DNA of 33,069 nt. Origin: CAYJFQ01 sp964369955. Its GTDB lineage: Bacteria; Bacillota_I; Bacilli_A; Erysipelotrichales; Erysipelotrichaceae. Below are positions 7,523 to 17,500 of the stretch, one piece after another (positions within the stretch are counted from its first letter, which is position 1; every line of letters begins with the position of its first letter). A program made the translations under genes and the position numbers. The stretch is from NCBI GenBank assembly GCA_964369955.1, contig CAYJFQ010000012.1:1-33069 (forward strand), in the 5' to 3' direction. The notes below the pieces were generated by a model. The model was not told the DNA's origin. It ran no database searches and worked only from the letters and a program-made list of their open reading frames with translations.

Positions 7523-9601
7523 TTAATTATTAGCGTTTTTCTTAGCTACTTTTTCAGCGATTGATTTAGGCACATCCGAATAATGATCAAAGTGCATTGT
7601 ATAGTTTCCACGTCCTTGAGTGAAAGAACGTAAGTCAGTTGCATAGCCAAACATTTCAGAAAGTGGGATATGTGCCTTGACAGCAGTAGCGTTTCCTCTT
7701 TCCTCTTGATCAGTAATTTGACCACGACGACCAGAAACATCTCCCATTACACTTCCTACATATTCGTTAGGTGCAACAACTTCAACTAACATAATAGGTT
7801 CTAATAATACAGGCTTACATTTTTTAGCAGCTTCTTTTAGTGCCATACTAGCAGCAATTTTATATGCCATTTCACTAGAATCGACATCATGATAAGAACC
7901 ATCAAATAGTGTAGCCTTTATATCAATTACTGGATATCCAGCAACTAAACCATTATCTAAGGCAGCAGTTAATCCTTCCATAGCTGGTTTGATATATTCA
8001 CGAGGAACAGTTCCCCCAACTATTGCATCAACCCACTCAAATCCAGCACCAGTTTCATTTGGCTCAAATTTGATCCAAACATGACCATATTGTCCACGAC
8101 CACCTGACTGGCGTACAAATTTTCCTTCACACTCAGCAGCAGCACGGATAGTCTCACGGTACGCAACTTGAGGAGCACCAACTCCAGCTTCAACTTTAAA
8201 CTCACGACGCATTCTATCAACGATGATATCTAAGTGTAACTCACCCATACCAGCAATGATAGTTTGTCCACTCTCAGGGTCAGTATAAGTTCTGAAAGTT
8301 GGATCTTCCTCAGCAAGTTTAGCAAGAGCTAAAGACATTTTATCTTGGTCACCCTTACTCTTAGGTTCGATAGCAACATTAATAACTGGCTCAGGGAACA
8401 CCATAGATTCAAGAATAACTAAGTTTTTTTCATCACACAGAGTATCACCAGTAGTAGTATCTTTAAGACCTACCGCAGCAGCAATATCCCCTGCATAGAT
8501 TTCAGCGATTTCTTGACGGTTATTAGCATGCATTTGCATTAAACGTCCAAAACGCTCTTTTTTCTCTTTAGTAGAGTTGTATACATAACTACCACTAGTA
8601 GCAGTTCCAGAATAAACACGGAAGTAAGTTAATTTTCCTACAAATGGGTCTGTCATAATTTTAAATGCTAAAGCTGCAAATGGTTTAGAATCATCAGCTT
8701 CTCTAACACACTCTTCATTATTATTAGGGTTAATTCCTTTAATAGCAGGAACATCTAATGGTGAAGGCAAATAATCAATAACTGCATTAAGCATTAATTG
8801 AACACCCTTATTTTTATATGCAGAACCACAAAGCACTGGGAAGAATGAACCATCACACACACCAGCTCTAATTGCTTTTTTAACTTGCTCAACTGAAGGT
8901 TCTTGATCTTCAAGAACTAACATCATTACATCTTCATCATAATCAGCGATTTCTTGTAATAAATCAGCTCTTGCAGCCGCAACCTCTGCATGGTATTGCT
9001 CAGGAATATCAGTAACTTCAATATCAGTACCTAAGTCATTCTTAAAGTTATACATTTTTTCTTCAACGATATCTAAGATACCAGTGAAATCTTGTTCAGC
9101 ACCAATAGGTAACTGAATAGCAGCAGTTTTTGCCCCTAAACGATTTTTGATTGTTCCAATAGACATTTGGAAATCAGCCCCAGTCGCATCCATTTTATTA
9201 CAGAATACGATTCTAGGAACATTGTACTTAGTAGCTTGACGCCAAACTGTTTCAGTTTGAGGCTCAACACCAGCCTTCGCATCTAAGACAGTAACCGCTC
9301 CATCTAATACTCTTAATGAACGCTCAACTTCAACAGTAAAGTCAACGTGTCCCGGAGTATCGATAATATTAATTCTGTAGCCTTCCCAAGTAGCAGTAGT
9401 AGCTGCAGAAGTAATTGTAATACCTCTTTCCTGTTCTTGAGCCATCCAGTCCATTTGACTAGCCCCATCATGAGTTTCCCCAATTTTATGAGTTTTTCCT
9501 GTGTAATAAAGAATACGCTCAGTAGTTGTTGTTTTACCAGCATCGATATGAGCCATAATTCCGATATTACGAGTATTATTTAAACTAAACTCTCTAGCCA
9601 T
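7523..9601 (-). CDS. fusA: elongation factor G
   Basis: EF-G is the translocation GTPase. The 692 residues are full length, with G1 AHIDAGKT (17-24), G3 DTPGH (81-85) and G4 NKMD (135-138), and the domain III-V blocks GMGELHLDIIVDRMRREF, AYRETIR and GRRGQI are present. The start MAREFSLNNTRNIGIMAHIDAGK is typical. It begins 6 bases after rpsG and is translated from the same mRNA. It is a normal translocase rather than a ribosome-protection protein of the TetM type: size, operon position and domain IV motifs all fit fusA. Confidence 0.98.
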   Translation of the reverse strand: MAREFSLNNTRNIGIMAHIDAGKTTTTERILYYTGKTHKIGETHDGASQMDWMAQEQERGITITSAATTATWEGYRINIIDTPGHVDFTVEVERSLRVLDGAVTVLDAKAGVEPQTETVWRQATKYNVPRIVFCNKMDATGADFQMSIGTIKNRLGAKTAAIQLPIGAEQDFTGILDIVEEKMYNFKNDLGTDIEVTDIPEQYHAEVAAARADLLQEIADYDEDVMMLVLEDQEPSVEQVKKAIRAGVCDGSFFPVLCGSAYKNKGVQLMLNAVIDYLPSPLDVPAIKGINPNNNEECVREADDSKPFAALAFKIMTDPFVGKLTYFRVYSGTATSGSYVYNSTKEKKERFGRLMQMHANNRQEIAEIYAGDIAAAVGLKDTTTGDTLCDEKNLVILESMVFPEPVINVAIEPKSKGDQDKMSLALAKLAEEDPTFRTYTDPESGQTIIAGMGELHLDIIVDRMRREFKVEAGVGAPQVAYRETIRAAAECEGKFVRQSGGRGQYGHVWIKFEPNETGAGFEWVDAIVGGTVPREYIKPAMEGLTAALDNGLVAGYPVIDIKATLFDGSYHDVDSSEMAYKIAASMALKEAAKKCKPVLLEPIMLVEVVAPNEYVGSVMGDVSGRRGQITDQEERGNATAVKAHIPLSEMFGYATDLRSFTQGRGNYTMHFDHYSDVPKSIAEKVAKKNANN

Positions 9602-9607
9602 TTACTC

Positions 9608-10078
9608 TTACCAACGATAATGCGCAAAAGCTTTATTAGCATCAGCCATTTTATGCGTATCTTCTTTCTTTTTAACAGAAGCTCCACTACCGTTTGAAGC
9701 ATCGATAATTTCATTAGCTAAGCGTAATTCCATAGTTTTTTCATTTCTTAAACGAGAGTAGTTCACTAACCAACGTAAACCTAGAGTTAATCTTCTTTCA
9801 GAAGAAACTTCGATAGGTACTTGATAGTTTGCACCTCCTACACGTTTTAGTTTTAATTCTAATAACGGCATAATATTTTCCATCGCTTGCTCAAAAACTT
9901 CCATTGGATTCTTTTGAGTTTTTTCTTCGATGATATCGAAAGCATTATAAAGTATTGTTTGAGCAGTACCTCTTTTACCGTCGATCATGACCTTATTTAT
10001 CAATCTTGTAACCAATTTTGAATTGTAAATAGGATCTTGTAATACATCTCTTTTTGCTATATGTCCTTTTCTTGGCAT
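9608..10078 (-). CDS. rpsG: 30S ribosomal protein S7
   Basis: S7 is the primary assembly protein of the 30S head that contacts the 3' domain of 16S rRNA. It has 156 residues, the usual length, beginning MPRKGHIAKRDVLQDPIYNSKLV and ending KKKEDTHKMADANKAFAHYRW, the standard family signature. AAAGGAG precedes the ATG. It lies between rpsL (22-base gap) and fusA (6-base gap). Confidence 0.97.
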   Translation of the reverse strand: MPRKGHIAKRDVLQDPIYNSKLVTRLINKVMIDGKRGTAQTILYNAFDIIEEKTQKNPMEVFEQAMENIMPLLELKLKRVGGANYQVPIEVSSERRLTLGLRWLVNYSRLRNEKTMELRLANEIIDASNGSGASVKKKEDTHKMADANKAFAHYRW

Positions 10079-10100
10079 TTCAATAGTCTCCTTTCAACGG

Positions 10101-10511
10101 TTATTTAGGCCTTTTAGCCCCATAAAGTGAACGACTTTGACGACGAGATTCAACTCCCGCACAGTCTAATGTTCCACGAATGATGTGGTATCTAACCCCA
10201 GGTAAATCTTTAACTCTTCCACCTCTGATCATAACCACACTATGCTCTTGTAAGTTATGTCCAATTCCTGGAATGTAAGCTGTAACTTCCATACCATTAC
10301 TTAGACGAACTCTCGCATACTTTCTTAAAGCTGAGTTTGGTTTTTTAGGCGTCATTGTTCCAACACGTGTACAAACTCCACGCTTTTGCGGTGAGCTAAT
10401 GTCAGTATTCTTATTCTTAAGAGTATTGACACCACGATTTAGAGCTGGTGATTTAGACTTCCAAACTTTATTAGTACGACCTTCGCGAACTAATTGATTA
10501 ATTGTTGGCAT
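10101..10511 (-). CDS. rpsL: 30S ribosomal protein S12
   Basis: S12 is the decoding-centre protein. It has 136 residues with the Gram-positive-type extended N-terminal segment before QKRGVCTRV. The TPKKPNS loop (54-60) keeps both lysines where streptomycin-resistance changes arise, so the allele is wild type for streptomycin. PGVRYHIIRGTLD near the C-terminus is intact. AGAAGGAGA precedes the ATG. It is the first gene of the str operon. In B. subtilis a small L7Ae-like gene (ybxF/rplGB) lies between rpoC and rpsL; here that place holds only a promoter and a structured leader. Confidence 0.97.
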   Translation of the reverse strand: MPTINQLVREGRTNKVWKSKSPALNRGVNTLKNKNTDISSPQKRGVCTRVGTMTPKKPNSALRKYARVRLSNGMEVTAYIPGIGHNLQEHSVVMIRGGRVKDLPGVRYHIIRGTLDCAGVESRRQSRSLYGAKRPK

Positions 10512-10534
10512 TTCTTATCTCCTTCTATTTCACA

Positions 10535-10591
10535 CACACGATACCGGGTGTGCCACAAATTCTGGTAAATTAGGACCCTCAAGGGATCCTA
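10535..10591 (-). promoter_or_regulatory. structured 5' leader of the str operon
   Basis: Two hairpins lie between the promoter and rpsL: 10571-10591 (TAGGA/CCC pairing with GGG/TCCTA, one bulged base) and 10535-10552 (CACAC with GTGTG around a CG-rich loop). Neither has a T run, so they are not terminators. They may bind a ribosomal protein or shape translation of rpsL; no match to a named leader family is claimed. Confidence 0.4.
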
Positions 10592-10608
10592 TTTACACAT
10601 GCTACAAT

Positions 10609-10637
10609 ATAATACTTCATTATCTTGATAAAATCAA
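10609..10637 (-). promoter_or_regulatory. promoter of the str operon (rpsL-rpsG-fusA-tuf)
   Basis: Minus-strand TTGATT (10637-10632), an exact 17-base spacer and TATTAT (10614-10609) lie about 100 bases ahead of the rpsL ATG, between rpoC and rpsL. It makes the str genes independent of rpoBC. Confidence 0.65.
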
Positions 10638-10670
10638 GTCTTTTGAGTATAAATTGTAAACATATTTTAG

Positions 10671-10693
10671 TAAAAGTGAAATCAAATGATTTC
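10671..10693 (-). terminator. weak terminator after rpoC
   Basis: GAAATC (10678-10683) pairs with GATTTC (10688-10693), and ACTTTTA follows on the minus strand. The stem is short and A/T rich, so read-through into rpsL is plausible. Confidence 0.4.
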
Positions 10694-10705
10694 TATTAAT
10701 TGGTT

Positions 10706-13700
10706 TTATTCTACTGAAGTTTCTTCATCAATTACTTCTTCAGAAGTCTCTAGAATTTCTTCTTCAACCTCATCAATAATTTCTTCGATTTCTTCATCGA
10801 TACGACGGCTATTTAATACTTCTTCTGGTAATTCATCAAACTCTTCAACATAGTTACGATCTTCACGATCTAAAATCAATTCTTCAACTCTGTCCTTAAT
10901 AACTTCAGAAATTTCACGATCTACATCAGCTCCAGTACCGGCAGGAATTAACTTACCAATGATTACATTTTCTTTTAACCCTTCTAGGTTATCGATACTA
11001 CCTTTAATAGCGGCCTCAGTTAAAACTTTTGTAGTTTCTTGGAAACTTGCTGCTGATAAGAATGAATCTGTTTCAACAGAAGATTTGGTAATACCTAGTA
11101 AGTTAGCCGAGAATAGAGCTGGCATTTTACCTTCAATTAAAGCTTTAGTATTAATGTCTGTGATTTTATTTAAACTAATAGTCATACCAGTAGTTAAGTC
11201 GGTATCATTACCATTTACAACCACAACTTTCTTCAACATTTGACGAACAACAATTTCAATATGTTTATCAGAAATATCGATACCTTGAGTGTTGTAAACT
11301 TTTTTAACCTCTTTAATGATATAGTTTTGAACAGCTAGTACACCAGCTACTTGTAATAGTTCTTTAGGGTCAACATGTCCTTCAGTTAATTTGTCTCCAG
11401 CATTAACAAATGTTCCAATCTTCATCCAAGATCTAATCGTCATTGCAGGATCAATCTTATGTTCAATAGTCTCAGTTGAATTAGCAACCAAGATGTTATA
11501 TCCACCTTGATTTTCAATCTCTGAAATGTCAACTATTTCCCCGGAAATCTTCGCGATTACTGATGCATGTTTTGGATGTCTTGCCTCAAATAGTTCTTCA
11601 ACACGAGGTAAACCTTGAGTGATATCTCCACTTTCACCAGATGCAACTCCACCTGTATGGAAAGTTCTCATTGTTAACTGTGTACCTGGCTCACCAATTG
11701 ATTGAGCAGCCATGATGCCTACAGCTTCAGCTAATTCAACAATCTTACCTGTTGCCATATTTTTTCCATAACATTTCTTACAAACCCCATTCTTAGATTT
11801 ACAAGTATAAACGTTACGAATCATAACTTCTTTAATACCGGCAGCTACGATATCATTAGCAATTTTTTCTGTGATATATTCATCTTCATCAACGATTATT
11901 TCGCCAGTTTCAGGATGGATGACTGTTTCCTTACAGAAACGCCCTTCTAAGCGATCGTATAACTTTTGAACAACTGTGCCATCTTTAACGCTAACAACTT
12001 CAGTTGCTAAGTATTTTTCATCACTACCACAGTCATCTTCGATAACAACTACATCTTGGGCAACATCTACAAGACGTCTTGTTAAGTATCCTGATTCTGC
12101 AGTTTTTAAGGCAGTATCTGTCAGACCTTTTCTAACTCCATGCGTAGAGATAAAGAACTCTGATACATTTAATCCTTCACGGAATGAAGAATAAATTGGC
12201 ACCTCAATAATTGATGGTTGATATTCTTTTTTAGACTTAGATTGAGTAGGTCTACCCATTAGCCCACGCATACCAGCTAACTGCGTAAAGTGTTGTTTGT
12301 TACCTCTGGCACCTGATACAGCCATCATATTGATAGGATTTTTTCTTGGTAGTTCTTTCATTAAAGTATCACCAATTACATTTTTTGCATCTTCCCAAAT
12401 TTTAGATAGATGTCTTTCTTTTTCTTGGTTAGTTAATTTACCTTTTTTGAATAAAGTTTGCAATACAGCAGCTTTTTCTTTACATACTTGGACAACATCT
12501 TCTTTATTAGAAGCAACATTAATATCTCCTAACGAAACTGTCATACCAGCCGCAGTTGAATATTTAAATCCATAATCTTTGATTTGGTCAAGGATACCAG
12601 AAGTATTTTCTGTTCCATATTTTTCAAAGACTTTAGAGATTACTATTCCTAATTCTTTTTTCTTAATTGGTTGAATTAACTCACTTGACTTGATGTGTTC
12701 CACAACATTAGTGCCCATCGGTACAAAATATTTTTCTGGAGTTGCAACAAAACTCTCTGGAGTTGCATCATTAATGAACGGGAAATCACTTGGGAACATT
12801 TGATTATAAATAATTTTTCCAACACTTGTAACTAAATATTTATTATTTTGCTCTTCAGTAAATCCATCTTTATTCAAAGAGCGTGCACGAATCGCAATTC
12901 TTGAATGTAAGTGTACTGCCTTATTTTCATAAGCTAAGATAACTTCATCAACACTCCCAAAAACTCGACCTTCATTGCTAGCAACTCTTTCCCACTGTTC
13001 AGCGATTACTAAGTCTCCTAACTGACGAGCTTTAGCTGCAGCCGCTAGATATTCTTCCGATGTTTCTTCCATTGTTAGATAGAAGTTACCAAGAACCATA
13101 TCCTGAGAAGGAGTAACGATAGGTTTGCCATCTTTAGGGCCTAAGATATTATTAGAACCCAACATTAAGATTTCTGCTTCCGCGATTGCTTCTTCACTTA
13201 ATGGTACATGGACTGCCATTTGGTCACCATCAAAATCAGCGTTAAATGCAGGTGTTACAAGTGGATGTAGTCTGATTGTGCGTCCTTCTACTAATTTAGG
13301 TTTAAAAGCTTGGATGCCTAATCTATGCAGTGTCGGAGCACGATTTAATAATACTGGATGATTAGTAATTACATCTTCTACAACATCCCATACTCTTGGA
13401 TCTAAGCGTTCGATTAATTTCTCTGCATGCTTAGGATTGTTAGCGATTTGTTGATTAACGATTTCATTGATAACAAAAGGTTTAAATAATTGTAATGCCA
13501 TCTCACGCGGAATACCACATTGATACATCTTTAAATCTGGACCCACCGCGATAACACTACGTCCTGAGAAGTCAACACGCTTACCAAGTAAGTTTTGACG
13601 GAAACGACCTTGTTTACCTTTTAAACTATGACTTAATGATTTTAACGCTCTACCACCAGGTCCGGCAACAGGTTTAGAACGGCGACCATTATCAATTAAA

Positions 13701-14584
13701 GCATCTACAGCCTCCTGTAACATACGTTTTTCATTACGAACAATAATACTTGGAGTACCTAAATCTAATAATTTCTTTAAACGATTGTTACGAGTGATAA
13801 CACGACGATATAAGTCATTTAAATCACTAGTTGCAAAACGTCCACCATCTAATTGAAGCATTGGTCTTAAATCAGGCGGGATTACTGGTAAAACATTTAA
13901 CACCATCCACTCTGCTTTATTATCTGAATATAAGAAAGCCTCAACTGTTTCTAAACGTTTGATTAACTTCTTACGGCGATCACCTTGTGCATCAACTAAT
14001 AATTCTTTAATTTGTTTATGTTCACTTTCAATATTAATTTTTTCTAATAAAGTTTGAACAGCTTCTGCGCCTGTTTCAGCTTTAAATGAACCAACACCAT
14101 GCATATAAGTGAATTCACGATATTCTCTCTCACTTAATACTTGTTTATAACTAAGTGGAGTATTTCCTGGATCAACAACAACCCAGTTAACAAAATATAC
14201 AATTTCTTCTAAAGTTTTAGGTGGGATATCTACAAGTAAACTCATTCTTGAAGGAATTCCTCTTAAATACCAGATATGTGCGATTGGAGCCGCTAATTCA
14301 ATATGCCCCATCCTTTCACGTCTAACACTTGCTTTTGTGATCTCAACACCACACTTATCACAAACTACACCTTGGTAACGAACTTTTTTATATTTACCAC
14401 AGTTACATTCCCAGTCTTTAGAAGGTCCAAAGATTTTTTCACAGAATAATCCATCTTTTTCAGGTTTTTGTGTACGATAATTAATTGTCTCTGGTTTTTT
14501 AACTTCTCCATATGACCATTGGTCTTTAATTCTTTCAGGAGAGGCTAAGCCAATTTGAATTGAAGCAAAATTATTTACGCCCAT
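10706..14584 (-). CDS. rpoC: RNA polymerase beta' subunit
   Basis: This is the catalytic subunit of RNA polymerase, 1292 residues. The magnesium-binding NADFDGDQ is at 448-455. The N-terminal zinc site uses C60, C62, C75 and C78. The second zinc site is formed by the Cys in DDCGSDEKY together with CKSKNGVCKKCYG. Bridge-helix/trigger-loop blocks (GLMGRPTQSKSKKE, GIMAAQSIGEPGTQLTMRTFHTGG) are intact. The last 60 residues form an unusually acidic tail rich in Glu, Asp and Ile. It starts 8 bases after rpoB and is cotranscribed with it. No large insertion was noticed in the trigger loop, as expected for a Gram-positive enzyme. Confidence 0.98.
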   Translation of the reverse strand: MGVNNFASIQIGLASPERIKDQWSYGEVKKPETINYRTQKPEKDGLFCEKIFGPSKDWECNCGKYKKVRYQGVVCDKCGVEITKASVRRERMGHIELAAPIAHIWYLRGIPSRMSLLVDIPPKTLEEIVYFVNWVVVDPGNTPLSYKQVLSEREYREFTYMHGVGSFKAETGAEAVQTLLEKINIESEHKQIKELLVDAQGDRRKKLIKRLETVEAFLYSDNKAEWMVLNVLPVIPPDLRPMLQLDGGRFATSDLNDLYRRVITRNNRLKKLLDLGTPSIIVRNEKRMLQEAVDALIDNGRRSKPVAGPGGRALKSLSHSLKGKQGRFRQNLLGKRVDFSGRSVIAVGPDLKMYQCGIPREMALQLFKPFVINEIVNQQIANNPKHAEKLIERLDPRVWDVVEDVITNHPVLLNRAPTLHRLGIQAFKPKLVEGRTIRLHPLVTPAFNADFDGDQMAVHVPLSEEAIAEAEILMLGSNNILGPKDGKPIVTPSQDMVLGNFYLTMEETSEEYLAAAAKARQLGDLVIAEQWERVASNEGRVFGSVDEVILAYENKAVHLHSRIAIRARSLNKDGFTEEQNNKYLVTSVGKIIYNQMFPSDFPFINDATPESFVATPEKYFVPMGTNVVEHIKSSELIQPIKKKELGIVISKVFEKYGTENTSGILDQIKDYGFKYSTAAGMTVSLGDINVASNKEDVVQVCKEKAAVLQTLFKKGKLTNQEKERHLSKIWEDAKNVIGDTLMKELPRKNPINMMAVSGARGNKQHFTQLAGMRGLMGRPTQSKSKKEYQPSIIEVPIYSSFREGLNVSEFFISTHGVRKGLTDTALKTAESGYLTRRLVDVAQDVVVIEDDCGSDEKYLATEVVSVKDGTVVQKLYDRLEGRFCKETVIHPETGEIIVDEDEYITEKIANDIVAAGIKEVMIRNVYTCKSKNGVCKKCYGKNMATGKIVELAEAVGIMAAQSIGEPGTQLTMRTFHTGGVASGESGDITQGLPRVEELFEARHPKHASVIAKISGEIVDISEIENQGGYNILVANSTETIEHKIDPAMTIRSWMKIGTFVNAGDKLTEGHVDPKELLQVAGVLAVQNYIIKEVKKVYNTQGIDISDKHIEIVVRQMLKKVVVVNGNDTDLTTGMTISLNKITDINTKALIEGKMPALFSANLLGITKSSVETDSFLSAASFQETTKVLTEAAIKGSIDNLEGLKENVIIGKLIPAGTGADVDREISEVIKDRVEELILDREDRNYVEEFDELPEEVLNSRRIDEEIEEIIDEVEEEILETSEEVIDEETSVE

Positions 14585-14592
14585 ACTTCCTC

Positions 14593-17500
14593 CTAGTCTA
14601 AGCTTTCTATCTGATCAAAATCAGTAAAGCCATCATTAATTTCTTTTTCATCCGCAACATACTCTTCTGCAAAGTCTATTTCACCAACAAACTCGCTTTC
14701 AGATTTTACAGGTTCTTTATCTAATTCTTGTTTAGTCATATTGATTTCTTCATGATTTTCATCAAGCATCTTTACATCAATAGCTAAAGCTTGTAATTCA
14801 TGTTTTAATACTCTAAATGATTCTGGAATGCCTGCTTCTGGAACATGTCTTCCTTTAATTATTGATTCATATGTTTTTGTTCTACCATTAATATCATCAG
14901 ATTTAATAGTTAAGATTTCTTGTAATGTATGAGCAGCACCATAAGCTTCAAGTGCCCAAACTTCCATTTCTCCAAATCTTTGTCCACCATTTTGCGCTTT
15001 ACCACCTAATGGCTGTTGAGTAACAAGTGAGTAAGGACCAATAGCACGAGCATGTAATTTATCATCAACCATATGAGCTAGCTTAATCATATACATAACC
15101 CCAACAGAAACTCTCTCGTCAAATGGTTCGCCAGTTCTACCATCATATAGTAATGTTTTACCGTCTTCAGATGACTGTGCTTCTTCCATGATTTTCTTTA
15201 ACTCATCATTATTGATTCCATCAAATACAGGAGTAGCATATTTTAATCCTAATTTTTTAGCCGCTAGTCCTAAATGAATTTCCAATACCTGTCCAATATT
15301 CATACGAGAAGGAACCCCGAATGGATTTAACATAATATCAACAGGAGTGCCATCTGGCATATATGGCATATCCTCAACTGGTAAAATTTTAGAGATAACC
15401 CCTTTATTACCATGACGCCCTGCCATTTTATCTCCTTCAGAGATTTTACGCTTTTGAACGATATATACTTTTACAATTTCTTCAACGTTTGGCGGTAAAT
15501 CATACCCTTCTTTACGCTTGAAGCTTCTAACACCTTGAACAATTCCAGCTCCACCATGCGGAACTTTTAAAGAGTTATCTCTAACTTCTCGTGACTTTTC
15601 ACCAAAGATTGCATTTAATAATTTATCTTCTGGTGGCATTTCACTTTGTCCTTTAGGTGTAACTTTACCAACTAAGATATCACCCTCTTTAACTTCGGCT
15701 CCAACCATAACAATTCCGTTTTCATCTAAGAAACGCGTTGAAACTTCAGAAACATTAGGAATATCTCTTGTTAATTCTTCTTGTCCTAATTTAGTAGAGC
15801 GTACTTCAATATCATATTCTTCAATGTGAATAGAAGTATAAACATCATCTTTAACTAATCTTTCAGACATGATAATCGCATCTTCATAGTTATAACCATA
15901 CCAAGTCATGAAGGCAATAGTAACGTTTTGTCCTAACGCAAGCTCACCATTTTCCATTGCTGGACCGTCAGCTAAAATGTCTCCAGCTCCTACTTTTTCA
16001 CCAACACTAACAATTGCGTTTTGGTTAACACAAGTCCCTTGGTTACTTCTTGTGAACTTCGATAAGTTGTAAGTATGACTACCATCAGCTTCATCAACAA
16101 TAATTTTAGTTGAATCAACATAGCTAACCACACCATCTTTGAAGGCAGTAATTCCACTACCTGAATCTTTTGCGATACGATGTTCAATACCAGTACCTAC
16201 ATATGGAGCAGCAGTTCTTAATAAAGGAATTGCTTGTCTTTGCATGTTGGCACCCATTAAAGCACGAGAAGCATCATCATTTTCTAAGAAAGGAATACAA
16301 GCAGTCGCAACTGAAACGATCTGTTTCGGAGAAATATCGGCTAATTGAACTTGACTACGATCAACAAATACTGTTTCCCACTTATCTCTGGCAACTACTT
16401 CTTGATTAACTAATTTACCATCAATAACCTCATTGGCTTGGGCAATTACATAATCTTTTTCTTCATCAGCAGACAAATAAACAACTTCATCTGTAACTGA
16501 ATAATCTTCACCAACAATACGATATGGAGTTTGAATAAACCCATACTCATTTACTTTCGCATAAGTCGTTAAGTTTGAAATCAACCCGATATTAGGCCCC
16601 TCCGGAGTTTCGATCGGACAGATACGACCATAATGGGAATTATGAACATCTCTTACCTCAAATCCAGCTCTTTCACGAGTTAAACCACCTGGACCTAAAG
16701 CAGAAATACGACGTTTATTAGTTAACTCACTTAATGGATTAGTTTGATCCATAAATTGTGATAATTGAGAATTAGAGAAGAACTCTTTAATAGAAGCTGT
16801 TAAGGGGCGAATATTTGATAAACTCTTAGGTGATAAAGAAGCTATTTCAGTAATCGACATTCTCTCTTTAACTGTTCTTTCCATTCTTGATAAACCTATT
16901 CTAAATTGGTTTTGGATCAATTCTCCAACTGAACGAATACGACGATTACCCAATTGATCAATGTCATCTTCTTCACCTAAATCATCAATCATATTTAATA
17001 AGTAACTATAACCTGCATAAATATCAGAAGTTAAAACCGTTTTCTTAAGAGTTAATAAATCTGGACCAACAAGTTTAACTTTATGATCTACATTACCCTC
17101 AGGATATACTTCAACCTCACTAACAGCAGCTCCGACTAAATAAAGAGTTAACTCTTGTTGTTGAAGTAAAGTAGAAATGTATTCTTCTTTTTCTACACTT
17201 AGTTTAGTATTAGCAACACCATTAATAAATCCAACTAATAAATTTTCATCATCATAAACAACATCATCACCAGCAGCATTAACTAAACGCCCTAATGTAA
17301 ATAGACGATGACCATAATTTAAAACACTCCTAAAGTTTTCTTTAGTTAAAGTAACCTTACGAGACGCAACGCTTCCATAAATAGGAACTACGCTGAACTC
17401 TTTTTTAATAATTTCTAACTCTTTAGCAGTTATAACACTACCCTTATACAACATTCCATATGCAGTATCTAAATCACTAGCTAACAAACGACCAATTAAA

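Noticed and set aside
7523..9601. A TetM-type ribosomal protection protein
   Set aside because: Length, motifs and position between rpsG and tuf are those of ordinary EF-G.
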